Shown here in pieces: positions 46,516 to 58,629 of a DNA stretch of 64,000 bases. Each line of letters begins with the position of its first letter. Position 1 is the stretch's first letter. Under the pieces are notes generated by a model. The model saw nothing but the letters and a program-made list of their open reading frames with translations. It was not told the origin of the DNA and searched no databases. Made by a program: the position numbers and the translations under genes. Where the stretch lies: the NCBI GenBank assembly GCA_011634665.1, contig WAEK01000014.1, positions 1,217,501 through 1,281,500 on the forward strand. The letters are read 5' to 3'. This DNA is from Mortierella sp. BCC40632 (taxonomy: Eukaryota; Mortierellomycota; Mortierellomycetes; Mortierellales; Mortierellaceae).

Positions 46516-48405
46516 TGACCAGACATGGTGCTCCGAAACACGTTGGTACAAAGTTGGTGGTAAGGAAAATTGGAACAGAATAAACGGTGTAGTAAAAGTA
46601 CTTGGGGAAAGTGTCTTCGTTTTCTAAGAGTTTTGGAAACAATAAACTCCCTCCCTCCCCCTCGGAATAAAGACCGTCTTGCGGATGAACAGATACCCCA
46701 ACAGCCTTTGTTGAACAGATTTCTCTTGCCTCCTGTTATTATTATAATTGGCAGCAATCGCTGAGTTTTGCCCTAGCTAAACCTGTGCGTTCGCCTTCTC
46801 CATCTTTTTCTCCCAAGACAAACAAAAGGCATGCAAACATCGCTGGACAAACTAGGCAAAAGTTCGACTTTAGTCGATCAAGTCCGACTCAGCTTGATAC
46901 GCGGTGACTCGAGCAGTTCTTTGTACAATGCGATCGCCCCATCCTTGTCATGGATCTCGAATTCTTTGGCAAAGGCCGGGAGAGAAACATGTTCTTTTTG
47001 ATGCCTGTCTACCAATTTGACTATAGCTGCCCATTAGCAGAGGAAAATAAATAGGCCAATAACGCATTCTGTTTCAGTGTCTGTCCGCTATTGTTTTGGG
47101 CAGGCGATAGAGATAAGTAAAGGTAGCTTTAGTGAGAGGGTCTAGTCATTGATGCCAGCATGATTGTTGGCGGTAATCTCCCCGGTCGGCAGGAACCAGG
47201 ATGTCCTGGACACGCGTTAGAGCCAGTGACACCGGTTAGTGCTAAAGGAAGAGTCGCACTGGCAGGATGTTTTTGCATATGGCAGGGGCTGAAAAAAGCC
47301 CACTACCTTCACTCCACGCGTGGCGCATTTCGCTTGACGCCCCTCTGTCGAGTCACTTCCTTCTTCCACCTCACCACCGCCAGTGTCCTCACCCAAGCCA
47401 TTCTCGAGGTAGCGTGTGATGTAGTTTGGAACATGTAGTAGAGCTCGTTGTGTTGCCCTGTAACGAATGGCGCTAGTCATGCCCTCGGGGGTGGAAGTAC
47501 CTGCTTTCCCCACTCTCCCTCGTCTCTCCCCCCTTCCCTACCATCTACTGACTACCGATTGTCAGAGCAAGAGGGCAAAAAAAAAAAAAAAAACTACCGT
47601 CTTCCCTCCACAGCCAACCCTCACCTCGCCCAAGCACTACTTTAGCGCTGCTCTATGGTAAATATGAATCCCTTACCCAACCTTCGCTCACCCATACCAC
47701 ACCCGCCCAGACCACATACCACACACTCACAGCCTTCCCACTCACTCAGACAGCTATCGCTCGCTTCGCTCCCTCGTTGAGCGAGGGTGGCCCAGAAGGC
47801 CGCAGGTTCTATTTTTTTTTTGAAACTTTTAATGACAGGCACTTTGCTCGTAGCGATGCCATGGGATCCTAGTGAGCCCAGGTCCGCTATCTGGTACCTC
47901 GTGGGTTCATGGCGGTCTATTCTTTTTTTTTTTTTTTTAATTACGAGAAGAACGGTTTGTTATTAGGGCTAATGGGTGGATGGATGGGTGGATAGTGGAT
48001 GCTTTTAAATGAGACTAATCATGGTAGCCACGATAGAAGCTCATTTTTGGAATATTCTCGCCTCTCATATGGCACAAGCTGAAGGTAGCACCTCAAGGCA
48101 TGCCATTTCGTATACACAAGAGAAAAAGATACCCATCTGAAAACTCTTTTGAGTAGGGCGCACCAAATGAGAAATAAAAGATACCATTCACTGCTCTTTC
48201 CGGTCTCTTCCTAGATTGTATCGGATATTCATGTTTAACACTCACAAGAGAGCAACTACCCTTAGATTGCCTCCAAGTCATATATTTGATACAGACGGCA
48301 GCGATAATAATAAAAAAAAAAAAAAACACGAACAGATGTCCAGGCAAAATATTGAGTTCAGGACAGGCTATATTGGGCTACATATTGAGAGAAAAATGAT
48401 ATTGA
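46516..48405. other. 1.9-kb gene-poor region downstream of the HEPN gene
   Basis: No intact gene. It includes an A-rich run (47578-47593), T-rich runs (47813-47821, 47922-47938) and an A14 run near 48311. A possible orphan exon at 46878-47020 is listed separately. The left end should contain the HEPN gene 3' UTR. Confidence 0.6.
46878..47020 (-). CDS. orphan terminal exon or gene relic
   Basis: After a GCTATAG acceptor (47026-47021) the minus strand is open for 47 codons to a TGA at 46878. It has coding-like composition, reading KLVDRHQKEHVSLPAFAKEF and then HDKDGAIALYKELLESPRIK. The helix-rich, charged sequence recalls a winged-helix or repeat-protein tail. I found no credible upstream exon and cannot name the family. 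It may be a relic of an eroded gene. Confidence 0.28.
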
Positions 48406-51400
48406 CTAACATGACAGGACCAAGGTGTCTTCCAGCTCTCCAAACTCATCCTCTGCAGTACCACCGCCAGCTAAATCCGGGTTATGAAGCAACTTGGATG
48501 AGCTCGGAAAAGTCTCGTATCCAGAGCTCATGCCAGGTCCATGTGGTGATTGTTTACCATACTGCTGACTCATTTGTTGTTTCGGATACTGTTGTCGATA
48601 CGGCCGTTGGAATTGACGTTGCTGACTCTGTCCAAATGGATACTGAAACTTCGGACGTCCAGTCTGTCTAGAATCATTCAAGTCTTCACGATCCTCTAGC
48701 CGATGTTGTTGGCGTTGACGAGGACTTTGCTCAGGGACCTCATGTGAGTTTTCCCATGACATGTCCTCGTCCGGAAAGGAGGGGTGCATTTGATTTTGAA
48801 GAATCTCGAGCTCGGTCTTGATCCCGCGAAGGATAATTCGATCTTGTCCATGCTCCGCTTCCGATCGAGTCATGTTCATCAACTTCAGTTGGTCTACCTC
48901 ATTGAATTGCTGCATCATCTTGATTTCCATTCCCATTTGCATATCCTGCCGCATTGAGGCAATCTCCTGCAAGGAATGAGTCCAGAGGGCCTTGTAGTGT
49001 TCCTTGTAGTTGTTGGCAAACGTTACATCGTTCATTAGTTTGCTGTTGGTCGACTCAAGCTCAGCCATCGTCTGGTGAAGCTCATTGACGCTGTTCACGC
49101 CGATATGGGCAGGATGATCACGACGATATTGACTAAACTCGGCCTCGACCAATTGATGCTGCCTCTGAAGTGCACGGAATCGGTCCTGCAAAAGGAAAAA
49201 GTCTTGAGCATTGGGCTGAGAGCCTCCAGCAAGGGTCATGTTAGGCGACTGCAGGTTGAAGGACTGGTTGGAGTGTTGGAAACCAGCCTGAGCTCCCTCG
49301 TGCCTCTCCAGGACTTTTTGGAAGTTGGCCTGTTGGCGCCGAAGAGCCTCCTCAGCACGCAGCAACTTGCGTTCACGGAACTCAAGGGCAATCAACTGCT
49401 TCTGAACCTGATAGTCAAGAGACTTGAGGTCTTTCATCTTTTGCTTTAATTGCTGAACACTGACCGTTTCATCCGCACCAAAATCAGATTCGTCGCCTGC
49501 ACCGATTTTGTGACGAGAGGCTTCATCGGCCTGAAGCGATTGCTGAAGAGAGTGAGGAAGAGAGGAAATGGGTGATCGACGAAGAAGGTCGTACTCAACC
49601 TGTCGATTCAACTCTGCCTGCTTCGAGAGCTGTTGCTTCAATGTCTTTTGATAATCAAGAGGGGCATCGTTCTTTGGAGGGGCATTCGATGGCTTGCCAT
49701 ACGGGTGATGATGATGTGGGTGACTGTTCTGATGAGCCTGAGAGAAATGGCGGATTTGCGACTGTCTTGTGGAGCTGGGTCGTTGACTGGATCGGGTGGG
49801 CGCGGTCGATTTTATCTGTTCAGTGTCAGCATAGCCCTCAGCAAATGAAGAGAAGTTTTGAGATCGACGCTGCGCCCGATCCTCATCCTGTTCGGAGGAA
49901 GCAACATCAAAGTTTCCTCTGGGGAAAAATCCACGCATTGGCTCGGGACCCGAAGTAGAAAGGTCCTCAGAAACAGTACGGTGATGGTGAAGCTCCATGG
50001 AGTGGACCGGTGTTGTTGAAAAGATTTCACTCTGTTGACTGTCAAAATACTCGCCCAGATCTTCCAAAGAACAGACAAACCGGATTTCACCCGCAGGGAC
50101 ATTGCTGCCTTCAAGGACTACAGTGGCATGCGATTGGAAACGTTGCACACGTCCTTCGGAAGTAAGCTCAAGGTCCTCATCCAAAATGTCAAGAAGTGGG
50201 ATATGACCAGAGGCGTAATGCACACTTTGGTTCGAGCCAGGGTTCTGACACCACACCTGGATAGCCAATGGTGTCTTTAGTTGGCTATGCAATGCCTCGG
50301 GAGTCTGGCAAAGCTGGAAGGTGCGTGCAGCCTCCGGCAAAGGGGTGGTGACATTGGAGGAGGCATTGATGGGTGGTTGAGTTAACTTTGGTCCAAAGGG
50401 TCTGTAGTTATATCGCAAAGACACGTTGGACAAATCACGACCGAAGGGCTTGAATGATGTTAGCTCAATCGAAAATTTGTAATCATGTCTTTTCGGAGAA
50501 CGCGATGAACCTGACGAGTTGGTCTTGCGTAGGGTATCCACCTCAATCGCAGCTGGTCTGGTTAGGCGTCTTGGAACAGTTCCCTGAGAAGATCGTCGAA
50601 TAGCGGGTGTGCTGGGAACAGAAAGAGTATTCAAGTCGCGGGTGACATGCATCGAGAGCTGAACAAGAGCAGCATCGGAATGCGAATAGGCTGTCGTCGA
50701 TTCGTTCTCAAATGACGGGTGGAAGGGATAAAACTGGGGGCTAGCATGGAAGAGATTGGCCGTTCCGTGCAGTAAGATCACGGCAAGGGGGATTGTGGCA
50801 GTTCCGATGATGTTCGATTTGTGGCAAAGATGAACGACCAATTTCTCTCCGTCCTGAAAATGCTGGTACATGGATTCCATGGATGACTTGAGCCGAAGGG
50901 CAATCTCTTCAATCGGTGTGCTCGAACTGGAAGGGTTGGAAAGATTGGTCAACAGTTGTGTAGCTACACTGTTGCCAAGGAAGGTATAGTACAAGTACAG
51001 TCTTTCTTGCACAAAGGACGATGGTTCGTCAATGTTTGACGAGTAAAGCTCAATTAGACGCTTGATATTCCTGGTGCATTGGATGGTGACAGTGAAAATG
51101 AAATAATCTCTTCCTGCTCCAAGTTGGAGATAACCATTGTCGTTGACTTCAGTGGGGATCAAGGCTTCTCCAACATCGACTGGTACATCCGGCTCAAGTT
51201 CGTCGTCAAGGTCCAAGAAATCATCATCTTGACTTTGTCCAGTGACTGACTTGTAACGCGGAACTCTGGCGTCGTTGTCGTCAGCAATATAATGAATGTT
51301 AATGTCATGATTGTTGTCGTCGTTGTCGTCGTTGTCGTCGTCCAACTCTTCCATTGCTCCCATCACTGATTTGTCTGCTCTCGGGAGAGCCTCCATATCA

Positions 51401-52080
51401 GCATCTGATGAGGTGTGATCAATGCTTGTCAACAATGTGTCGAAGGTCGGCGTGACATCTGACATGCCACTATCAATCGTAAACGCGATTTTGAGCTCGG
51501 GCTGGAGCCCACGAAATCCGACAAAATTCGAACCGGAAAGAGCCTGCCAGCGCTCTTCTGACGACTCGCGTTCGAAAGCTGAGTTCAGGTCGAGAATAAT
51601 GTGACCAAGGACATACTCTTTATCCGTCTTTTGGTTGACGGCAATGCAATTGAGTTTCAGAGAAGCACGCTCGACACGGAGAATATCGAGAACTTCTGCA
51701 TCGAGATCCCAAGCAAGCTCAGTATCCCAGATAGGATAAGGAGTCTGTTCAACAGGGTCGGTGCTGAGGACCTCTGGGTATGAATGGCTATTGGTTTCGG
51801 GGTTCTCGATGAATAGAGCGTCGTTGAACTGACATTGGACTACCAGGTGGTGGTCGGGGTCTCTCAAGAAATAGCGCCCTATTGTGGTAAGCGGGTTTGT
51901 AGAGCATGAGCTATGATTCTAGTCAACAGAGCCAGGGTCACGCAGAGCAAAAGAAGGGGTGATGCAGAAATCCTGGTCGGGTCGGCAGGGGTTGGAGGAT
52001 GGAGAAAAAAAACAAGAAATAAAAGACTTACCCTCAACAATTGTAACAAGAATAGTGAATCGTGATGTTGGGCTACTCAT
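48406..52080 (-). CDS. CEP120-like C2-domain / coiled-coil protein
   Basis: Two exons in coding order, 52080-52032 and 51878-48406, give 1,173 residues. The join (GTTGAGG|GTAAG ... CAATAG|GGCGC) yields ILVTIVEGRYFLRDPDHHLV, which aligns well with the N-terminus of CEP120 ([20 protein letters not shown]). STDPVEQTPYPIWDTELAWD and RASLKLNCIAVN...LGHIILDL continue the first C2 domain. A second C2-like region (DYFIFTVTIQCTRNIKRLIE) follows an Asp/Asn-rich acidic linker, and a third lies around ~500-620. The C-terminal third is coiled coil (EHYKALWTHSLQEIASMRQD matches the family's KAEYKQQWGRALKEL segment), then a Gln/Tyr-rich tail. Animal CEP120 elongates centrioles with SPICE1 and CPAP. A fungal role is unknown: centrosome-like body, flagellar base, or a divergent duty. 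Confidence 0.85.
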
Positions 52081-53074
52081 CCTATATGACTCGGAGGCGA
52101 GAGCTATTGGGCTTGGACTCGAAATGAAGCTACAGGCAAGGAACAGGACCGTAGACAGAGCGAGTGAGGATTAAGCAGGGGGACTCCAGGGAGACGGGTA
52201 TATGGGCCAGCGAAGGTAGCACCCTCGCAGGAGGAACACTGGGAGTGGGGGAGGGGGAGGGAAGGGGATGGGATGGGATGATTGCAGATTTGTTGAACGG
52301 GCAAGAATCATGCGCATGGCATGTGGGAAGAAGCTGAGAGGGTAGAGGCACCCTGTTGACGCACGTGGACAAAGCGGCCATGGGGCCAAGGCCAAAACCA
52401 AAGGTCAGGCCAAGACCAGCTGCCACTGTCACCCGGAAAAGCCGTCTTTCGCATGTCCTTTTGAGCATGGGGCAACAATTCACCTACTCTGATGATCGGA
52501 ATCGCAAAGTCGCTTGTCGCACAGCGGAAGGAGTGTTGCGGAGCGGGTGGGAGGTGGTAAGGTGGTAAGGCGGGCAGGATGGTGGGAAGCGAGGATTGTG
52601 GAGGGCGGTGGGATGGGTCGGGACGGACTGGGGAGCGTGCGGGAGGGACAAAGGGATGGGCGTAGGTGGGTGGGGAGGAGGGGGGTCGTTACAGTGCAGG
52701 TGCGGCTGGTTCAGTAATAATGTGTGGGGGGGGCGTGAAGTCGTGTGGAGGGACCTGAAGAAGGCTGGACGGGGTCGTGACAAAGAGGTCGTAAAAAGGG
52801 AGATGGCGATGGAGATTGGTTGTTGATGAAAAGAAATAAAGAGCGATGAAGAGACAACATCTCTAATCCTCTCGCGATAAATAGGCCAGGCCCAGCCAGC
52901 TCAGCGGGGCTGGAACAGCGCCAGGGGCAGGGGAGAGAGGCGCAGGGAGCTGCTCATTCGTCATAAAATAAAATAACATAAAATAGAAAAACCTGACAAC
53001 GGAGGCTCATCGCAATACATCAGCCGCCATTTCTCGATATAGCTTGTGCGTTGTACAGGATCTCTCCATCCGTC
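52081..53074. promoter_or_regulatory. divergent intergenic region (CEP120-like and HECT genes)
   Basis: About 1 kb of strand-skewed sequence (G-rich on plus from 52200 to 52800) between divergent starts. Open frames on both strands here are Pro/Arg/Gly-rich by composition and are not called. It should contain both promoters. Confidence 0.6.
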
Positions 53075-56000
53075 ATGATGACACCAGGAGATCCGTCTTC
53101 GTCGCCTTCGTCGCCTTCGCCGCCTCGCTCTACCGGATTCGAGATCATCGCCCAGCGCTACCACCGTCAGCTCACCATCGGTTGTGGCCGCAGCTCATGT
53201 TCGAACCGACTTTGCCGCTCGAGCGGCCGTTGTCCCCGAATGACGTCTGACGCCATCGCCATCCTCTCCCTTCAGCTCGCCTCCAGACCACATCTTTTCT
53301 TATGTCCAGAGCCCGCCGATGACGCGCCAACAGATGTCTCCAGAACTCATCCCATTCAGGGAAACTCATTAGCAACTAGAACTACCTCACAAAGGACATC
53401 CAGCAATAGCGACTCTCTGTCTGAACACAATTATCCTCCTTCAAAATCTTCGCAGACATCCAAACCTGCTGGTGACCTCTGTCTGCAAGGCATGGAGCAT
53501 GAGCTTGAAGGCATTGAAGACCTTGATGAATCATCCGTGACTCCAGTGGAACGCACGGGAACTCCATTGCTTCGGTCAATGCTTTCGATGCCCATCGTGA
53601 CCAACATTCTTTTGCGCCAAATTGAATCGCACGAGGAGAGCAATTTATCAACAGAGACCAATGCGAGTGAGTTTAATATAGATGGCTCTCTACATGGCAG
53701 AACATCGGCTCCTCAAGCTGTCACATACTTGACTTATTCACGGACTCATTCATACTTCCCTTCTAAATCCAAGCAGATTGCGACACTGACTCGGGACTGT
53801 CCCACAGGAAGGAACGATATTCAGCTTGTGATGGCCATCAATACCAATCGTGGATCAACCAGCTTGCCACTAAGAATAGGGTGGGTCTTGGCCACTTGCA
53901 GAGGACATGTCTTAGAATGGAGCCAGCTACTGCTGGTTCCCTTTTCGCCCCTTTCGCTCGTATACGACCAACAGTGAACCCGAGGGATCGAAATCAAGGA
54001 CTTCCACCAGACATGGACTACGTTAACGCCAACAAAACTGAAGAGACAGATATCTCTCCTACTGGGGTTACTACCTCGGATCCCGCCTCTTGTTCAAAAA
54101 ACGTAGGCGCAGCAGACGGTTCAGTCATACCAGAGCACTCGTTCTCGAGAACTCGACACTACTCCTCCAATATGTTCACAGGAAGTGGCCTTGAGTTTGC
54201 AAACGGTCAATCCAGTAGGGATGAAATCGATTTTAGTGCGCGTTTAAATGAAAATCAGGATCGTAATGAGCAGATCAAAACACCTCCGCGCCATCCATCC
54301 CCGAGCACTGGAAACATCCCGGTTCTGAATTTGACCGACCTAAAACATGCAGTATCGATCTACTATTTATCCAGAAATAATGAGGAATCAGCTGTTCATC
54401 CAATCGAGCTTGCAAAGGCTGAGCTGACGGGACCGTGCTGGAGCGGCGAAAAGTACCAAGACTTTGACACCATGGATCAGAAGGATAACCAAAGCTGTAA
54501 ACAGTCTCTTGTAAGAACTTTGTCAGTTTCCTGTTTAACAAACATTTTGCCAGTTGCTGAAAGGGAGAGCTCGCCTAGAAGCGACACCCAAGCCGAGTCT
54601 TTAATTCATCTCAATTCTGGGGACAATCACCAGCCCCTCCTCAGCACTTTACGTCAAGTCTTTTCATCGGCGGAGGTGCTAGGATCGAGCTTTCTTTTAG
54701 AACCTATCACTGAGCAGGAGCCATGCGGTGAATCAAAATCGACTCCACCTGCTGCGAATATTGGTGGGATCGATTTGGATGCCCTGCGAGAGTGCTATGA
54801 GGTGTTGATCGAAATTAAGCCCAAGACCGTATTTACGATACAGGTGACAAGCTTCATGGAAACTCTGTTGGCGCATCTGGAGCAGGAGGTATCAATCGAA
54901 CCGTTGACCTGGCGGAAACAGCATATGAGGGCTATTATTTTCTTGCTTATGGTAATGTATGTTAAACTTCTATGAACTGCTACAGCCAACTGTCATACTT
55001 CGATGGCCCTACTAATAGCCTTTCTCGATCCTAAAGAACCCTCTGCTTTTCGAGCAACCGTATCAAGAAACACTTTTAGGAAGGATCATCCAGCTCTTCA
55101 TTTCCATACCCGATACTCAGTTGTTGATAGAGTGGCTATCATGCTTAGATGAAGAGGGCATGGCTCAGCTAGTCACGCTCCTAAAGTTGTACCTCTCGGC
55201 ACACTTCACACCACGCCCGACTGGTGACTACCATCCGGCAGTCTGTGCTGTGAAAGCGCTGAGCATACTCTATCAATCCAACAGTTATGACAGGGATTCT
55301 AAGCAACGGAGTACGGCATGTACTACTCAGGATAGCAGCCGCCACTCAGATACTGTTGCCAACTCGGTTATTTCATTCCGTTACTTCTATTCTGGTGTTA
55401 TGGAGGCACTGAAATTCAAAGATGAATACCAGATCTGGAGAAATGGATGGGACAAAAGGTACTAGCTTGTTTGACTTTTTCAGATGGTGAATCGAAAACT
55501 GGAATGATTTTGAACTAATAATCGCATCGCGATGTTGGTTATAGCCCCGAGGAAAGATTTTTTTCATTTTTCGACTACCCATTTCTTCTCTCGCCAACGG
55601 CCAAATCACACATTATCAGCCTGGATGCCTTACTGCAGATGAGTGCCCATTACGAGGACGCCTGTATTCGTCATGCTCTAGCAGATCATGCGCAACGTCT
55701 GTTACCTGAAGACATGTCTTCTTCTGCACATGCATTCCAGATGAGCATACGAGCAGGTTCATCCCCATATCTAGTCCTTGAGCTCAGTAGAGCACGCTTG
55801 GTTGAAGAAGCCTTTGAACAGATTACGAGAAAGCATGCTGATCTCAAGAAACCACTGAAAGTTGCCTTTATTGATGTTGGCGAGGAAGGTATGGATCAAG
55901 GCGGAGTTACGAAGGAATTCTTCCAGCTAATGGTAGAGAAGGTATTTGACAATCGTTTTGGGCTGTTTACTGAGTTGGACGATGGAAGCCATTCTTGGTG

Positions 56001-57035
56001 GTTCCAGGTCGAACCTGACGTATTCAGAAACTTGAGAGAATCTGGATCAGACTCGAAAACACGTTTGATCGAGTATGAGCTTGTGGGTATCCTAGTAGGC
56101 CTGGCGCTCTATAATGGTGTGATCCTTGGTGTCAGATTTCCCTCGGTTGTATATCGAAAGCTTCTCGGATGGGAGATAGGACTGAGCTCTTTCCAGGAGT
56201 CATTTCCAGTAAGTGAATGAGGCTGTTGAATATACTATACATGAGCGTGGTTAGATGATTTAAATATCTTTTCTACTTCTTTGCTAGGCCCTTGGACATG
56301 GTTTAGAACAAATGCTACAGTGGGACGATGGCGATGTATACGATATCTTTATGCGGAACTTTGAAATTTCATACGAGCATCTTGGACACGTTTCGACGAT
56401 TCCTCTAATCCCAGGAGGACAGGACATACCCGTTACAAATGAAAACCGGGAAGAATATGTAAAAGCATACATTGATCACTATGTGAACCAGCATATAAGC
56501 CAGGAATTTGAGGCTTTCCAGCGCGGGTTTGAGAAGATCTGTGGGGGAAGAGCACTCAAGGTAAAGTCATATCTTATTTTGCCGAGAATTCATTTTCACT
56601 ATGAGATGGTTGTGTATTGTTGCTCATGTCAACCATTTTCAATACTAGTTACTACGACCAGAGGAGCTTGAACTGTTATTGTGTGGAAATTCAGATCTTG
56701 ATATGCATGAGCTTGAAGCAAACTGTCTCTACGATGATGGTTTCTCTTCAAACCACTCGCTGATCAAGTCTTTTTGGGAGATTGTTCATCAAGAGCTCAC
56801 ACCAAAACAGCATAAGCAGCTCCTCGTATTCGTTACAGGCAGTGATCGAGTTCCAATTCGTGGCCTCAAAGATCTCATGTTTGTAATCCAACGGAATGGA
56901 CCGGACTCGGAGCGACTGCCAACGGCTCTGACATGCTTTTCAAGGCTCCTATTACCAGAGTATTCCGATCGGGAAAAGATGAAAGAGAGAGTTGTCACAG
57001 CTATTGAAAATTCTAATGGCTTTGGACTAGTATAA
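53075..57035 (+). CDS. HECT E3 ubiquitin ligase with N-terminal AZUL finger (UBE3A/Hul4-type)
   Basis: Proposed exons 53075-53666, 53777-54951, 55037-55458, 55545-56208, 56288-56560 and 56649-57035 give 1,170 residues. An AZUL zinc finger sits near residues 15-70 (RYHRQLTIGCGRSSCSNRLC), the hallmark of UBE3A/E6AP, where it binds the proteasome subunit Rpn10. A long Ser-rich region follows. The HECT domain includes FIDVGEEGMDQGGVTKEFFQ, ELVGILVGLALYNGVILGV, PVTNENREEYVKAYIDHYV and the catalytic Cys in ALTCFSRLLLPEY (codon 56934-56936), ending with the family GFGLV tail. The exon 1-2 join is the least certain: donor GTGAGT at 53667 with acceptor at 53776 (or 53773) restores frame. The ligase forms a Cys-ubiquitin thioester before transfer to substrate. 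Confidence 0.9.
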
Positions 57036-57504
57036 GAGATGTTTAGCCGGGATACTATCATACACACATAGTCACTTATAGATGTTTCTAAGAATATGAA
57101 CCTGGGATCAACATTAATACGTTTAGTGCAGGGTCGGACAATTGATGAGCTTGGAGAAGAGTGGACTTGCCTCGATTACCAATCTATCCAACGGACTTTA
57201 CCGAAGTTCGAGATTGATCAGTGGGAGAGCATGTGTGTGTGCCCAGCGAGACAAACGCGAGCACCGTCATATCTGTCACGATTCCCATCAGCACCCTTTG
57301 ACTTCTTTTCTTCCTCTTCTTCTTCCCTCTTGCCCGACTCTTCCAACCTCTACTCTTATAATTCTCGCGCGTTTTTAACTAGATACTATTCTCAGGTATC
57401 TCGACGTGCAGGCGATTTGCTCATAGGTCAATGTCTCCCTGTCACTCGAAGTGTAATTCTCGTCATTACTGCCATTAACCACTGATTACCCTCAGTTTGT
57501 TGAA
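57036..57504. other. intergenic, NNRE promoter
   Basis: Between the HECT stop and the epimerase start. It has a TTCTTCCTC-rich pyrimidine tract around 57300-57345. No gene called. Confidence 0.55.
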
Positions 57505-58572
57505 ATGTCAATCAAGGTAGGTCATCGCTGGATGAAACTTCATGGCGATCTCGCGTCACCATTCCTCACCTCATTAACGCTCTCTCCCCCTCCTCTCTCC
57601 CTAGTACATTGGCCAACGTGCAGCGCAGGCAATCGACGTCGAGCTGATGTCTCTGAGTGGGGGCGGATTCGCGTTCGAACAGCTCGTTGAATTAGGTAAG
57701 TTCCAACGATCTATTGATGAGATTCATTTCCATTGTTACCTTTCCCACTTCCCTCCCTACTTTGTTGCCATCCACTTACAGGGTTGCTTTCCCAACAGCT
57801 GGCTTTAGTGTGGCTCAAGCTATCTCTAAGGAGTTTAAAAAGGAGGATTACTCACGGATCACGGTGTTTGCAGGACCAGGAAACAACGGTCTAGATGGTA
57901 AATTGCAGCTCGTTTGGTTGAATAAGGATGGCCTTAACAAACAATCGCTGTGATGAATCCTGAGAAAGAAAGATGGAAAAAATATGTATTCCTATTGCTG
58001 TATTGTAGGGTTGGTTGCCGCGCGACACTTGACACATTTTGGATACCAAGCAAAAGTTTACTACCCAAAGAGACCTGATAAGACCTTGAGCAAAGGCCTG
58101 GTTGTTCAGTGCGACAACCTGGGAATCCCATTTATTGAAACTCCTGAGGCGGGACTGCACGACTGCGACCTTGTTGTGGATGCAATTTTTGGTAATTTTC
58201 TCATCATCTTTTTTATACTATCTCGAGCAACCAGCTGTTTGGTGTAAACTAACCAATTCTGTAATAACCAGGCTTCAGTTTCACGGGAGAGGTCCGTGAA
58301 CCGTTCGTGTCTGCGATCCAAGCACTGAAGCACACTTCGCTGCCAATCGTCTCTGGTAAGTTGCAGCTCATAAAATACAGGAAGCAAAGGCTATCAGCGT
58401 AGAGAATGTGCGTGGGTATTGCTTTCTAGACTGTGTGACCACAATAACTGGGAGATATGATAACCCGATGAGGTCAAGCCACCTTGGACCTCTGTCATAG
58501 TTGACAGCGTGACATTTTAGGATATGAATCGTACTACATTTTTTTTTTTCTGAGAGACGCGTTTATTGCAAG

Positions 58573-58629
<57 letters not shown>

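Noticed and set aside
52484..52826. Open frames in the G-rich spacer between the CEP120-like and HECT genes
   Set aside because: Composition-driven Gly/Arg or Pro/His translations on opposite strands; more likely promoter sequence.
57096..57485. 129-codon frame after the HECT gene
   Set aside because: Ser-rich translation from a TTC/CTT tract; sits where the epimerase promoter is expected; no homolog recognised.
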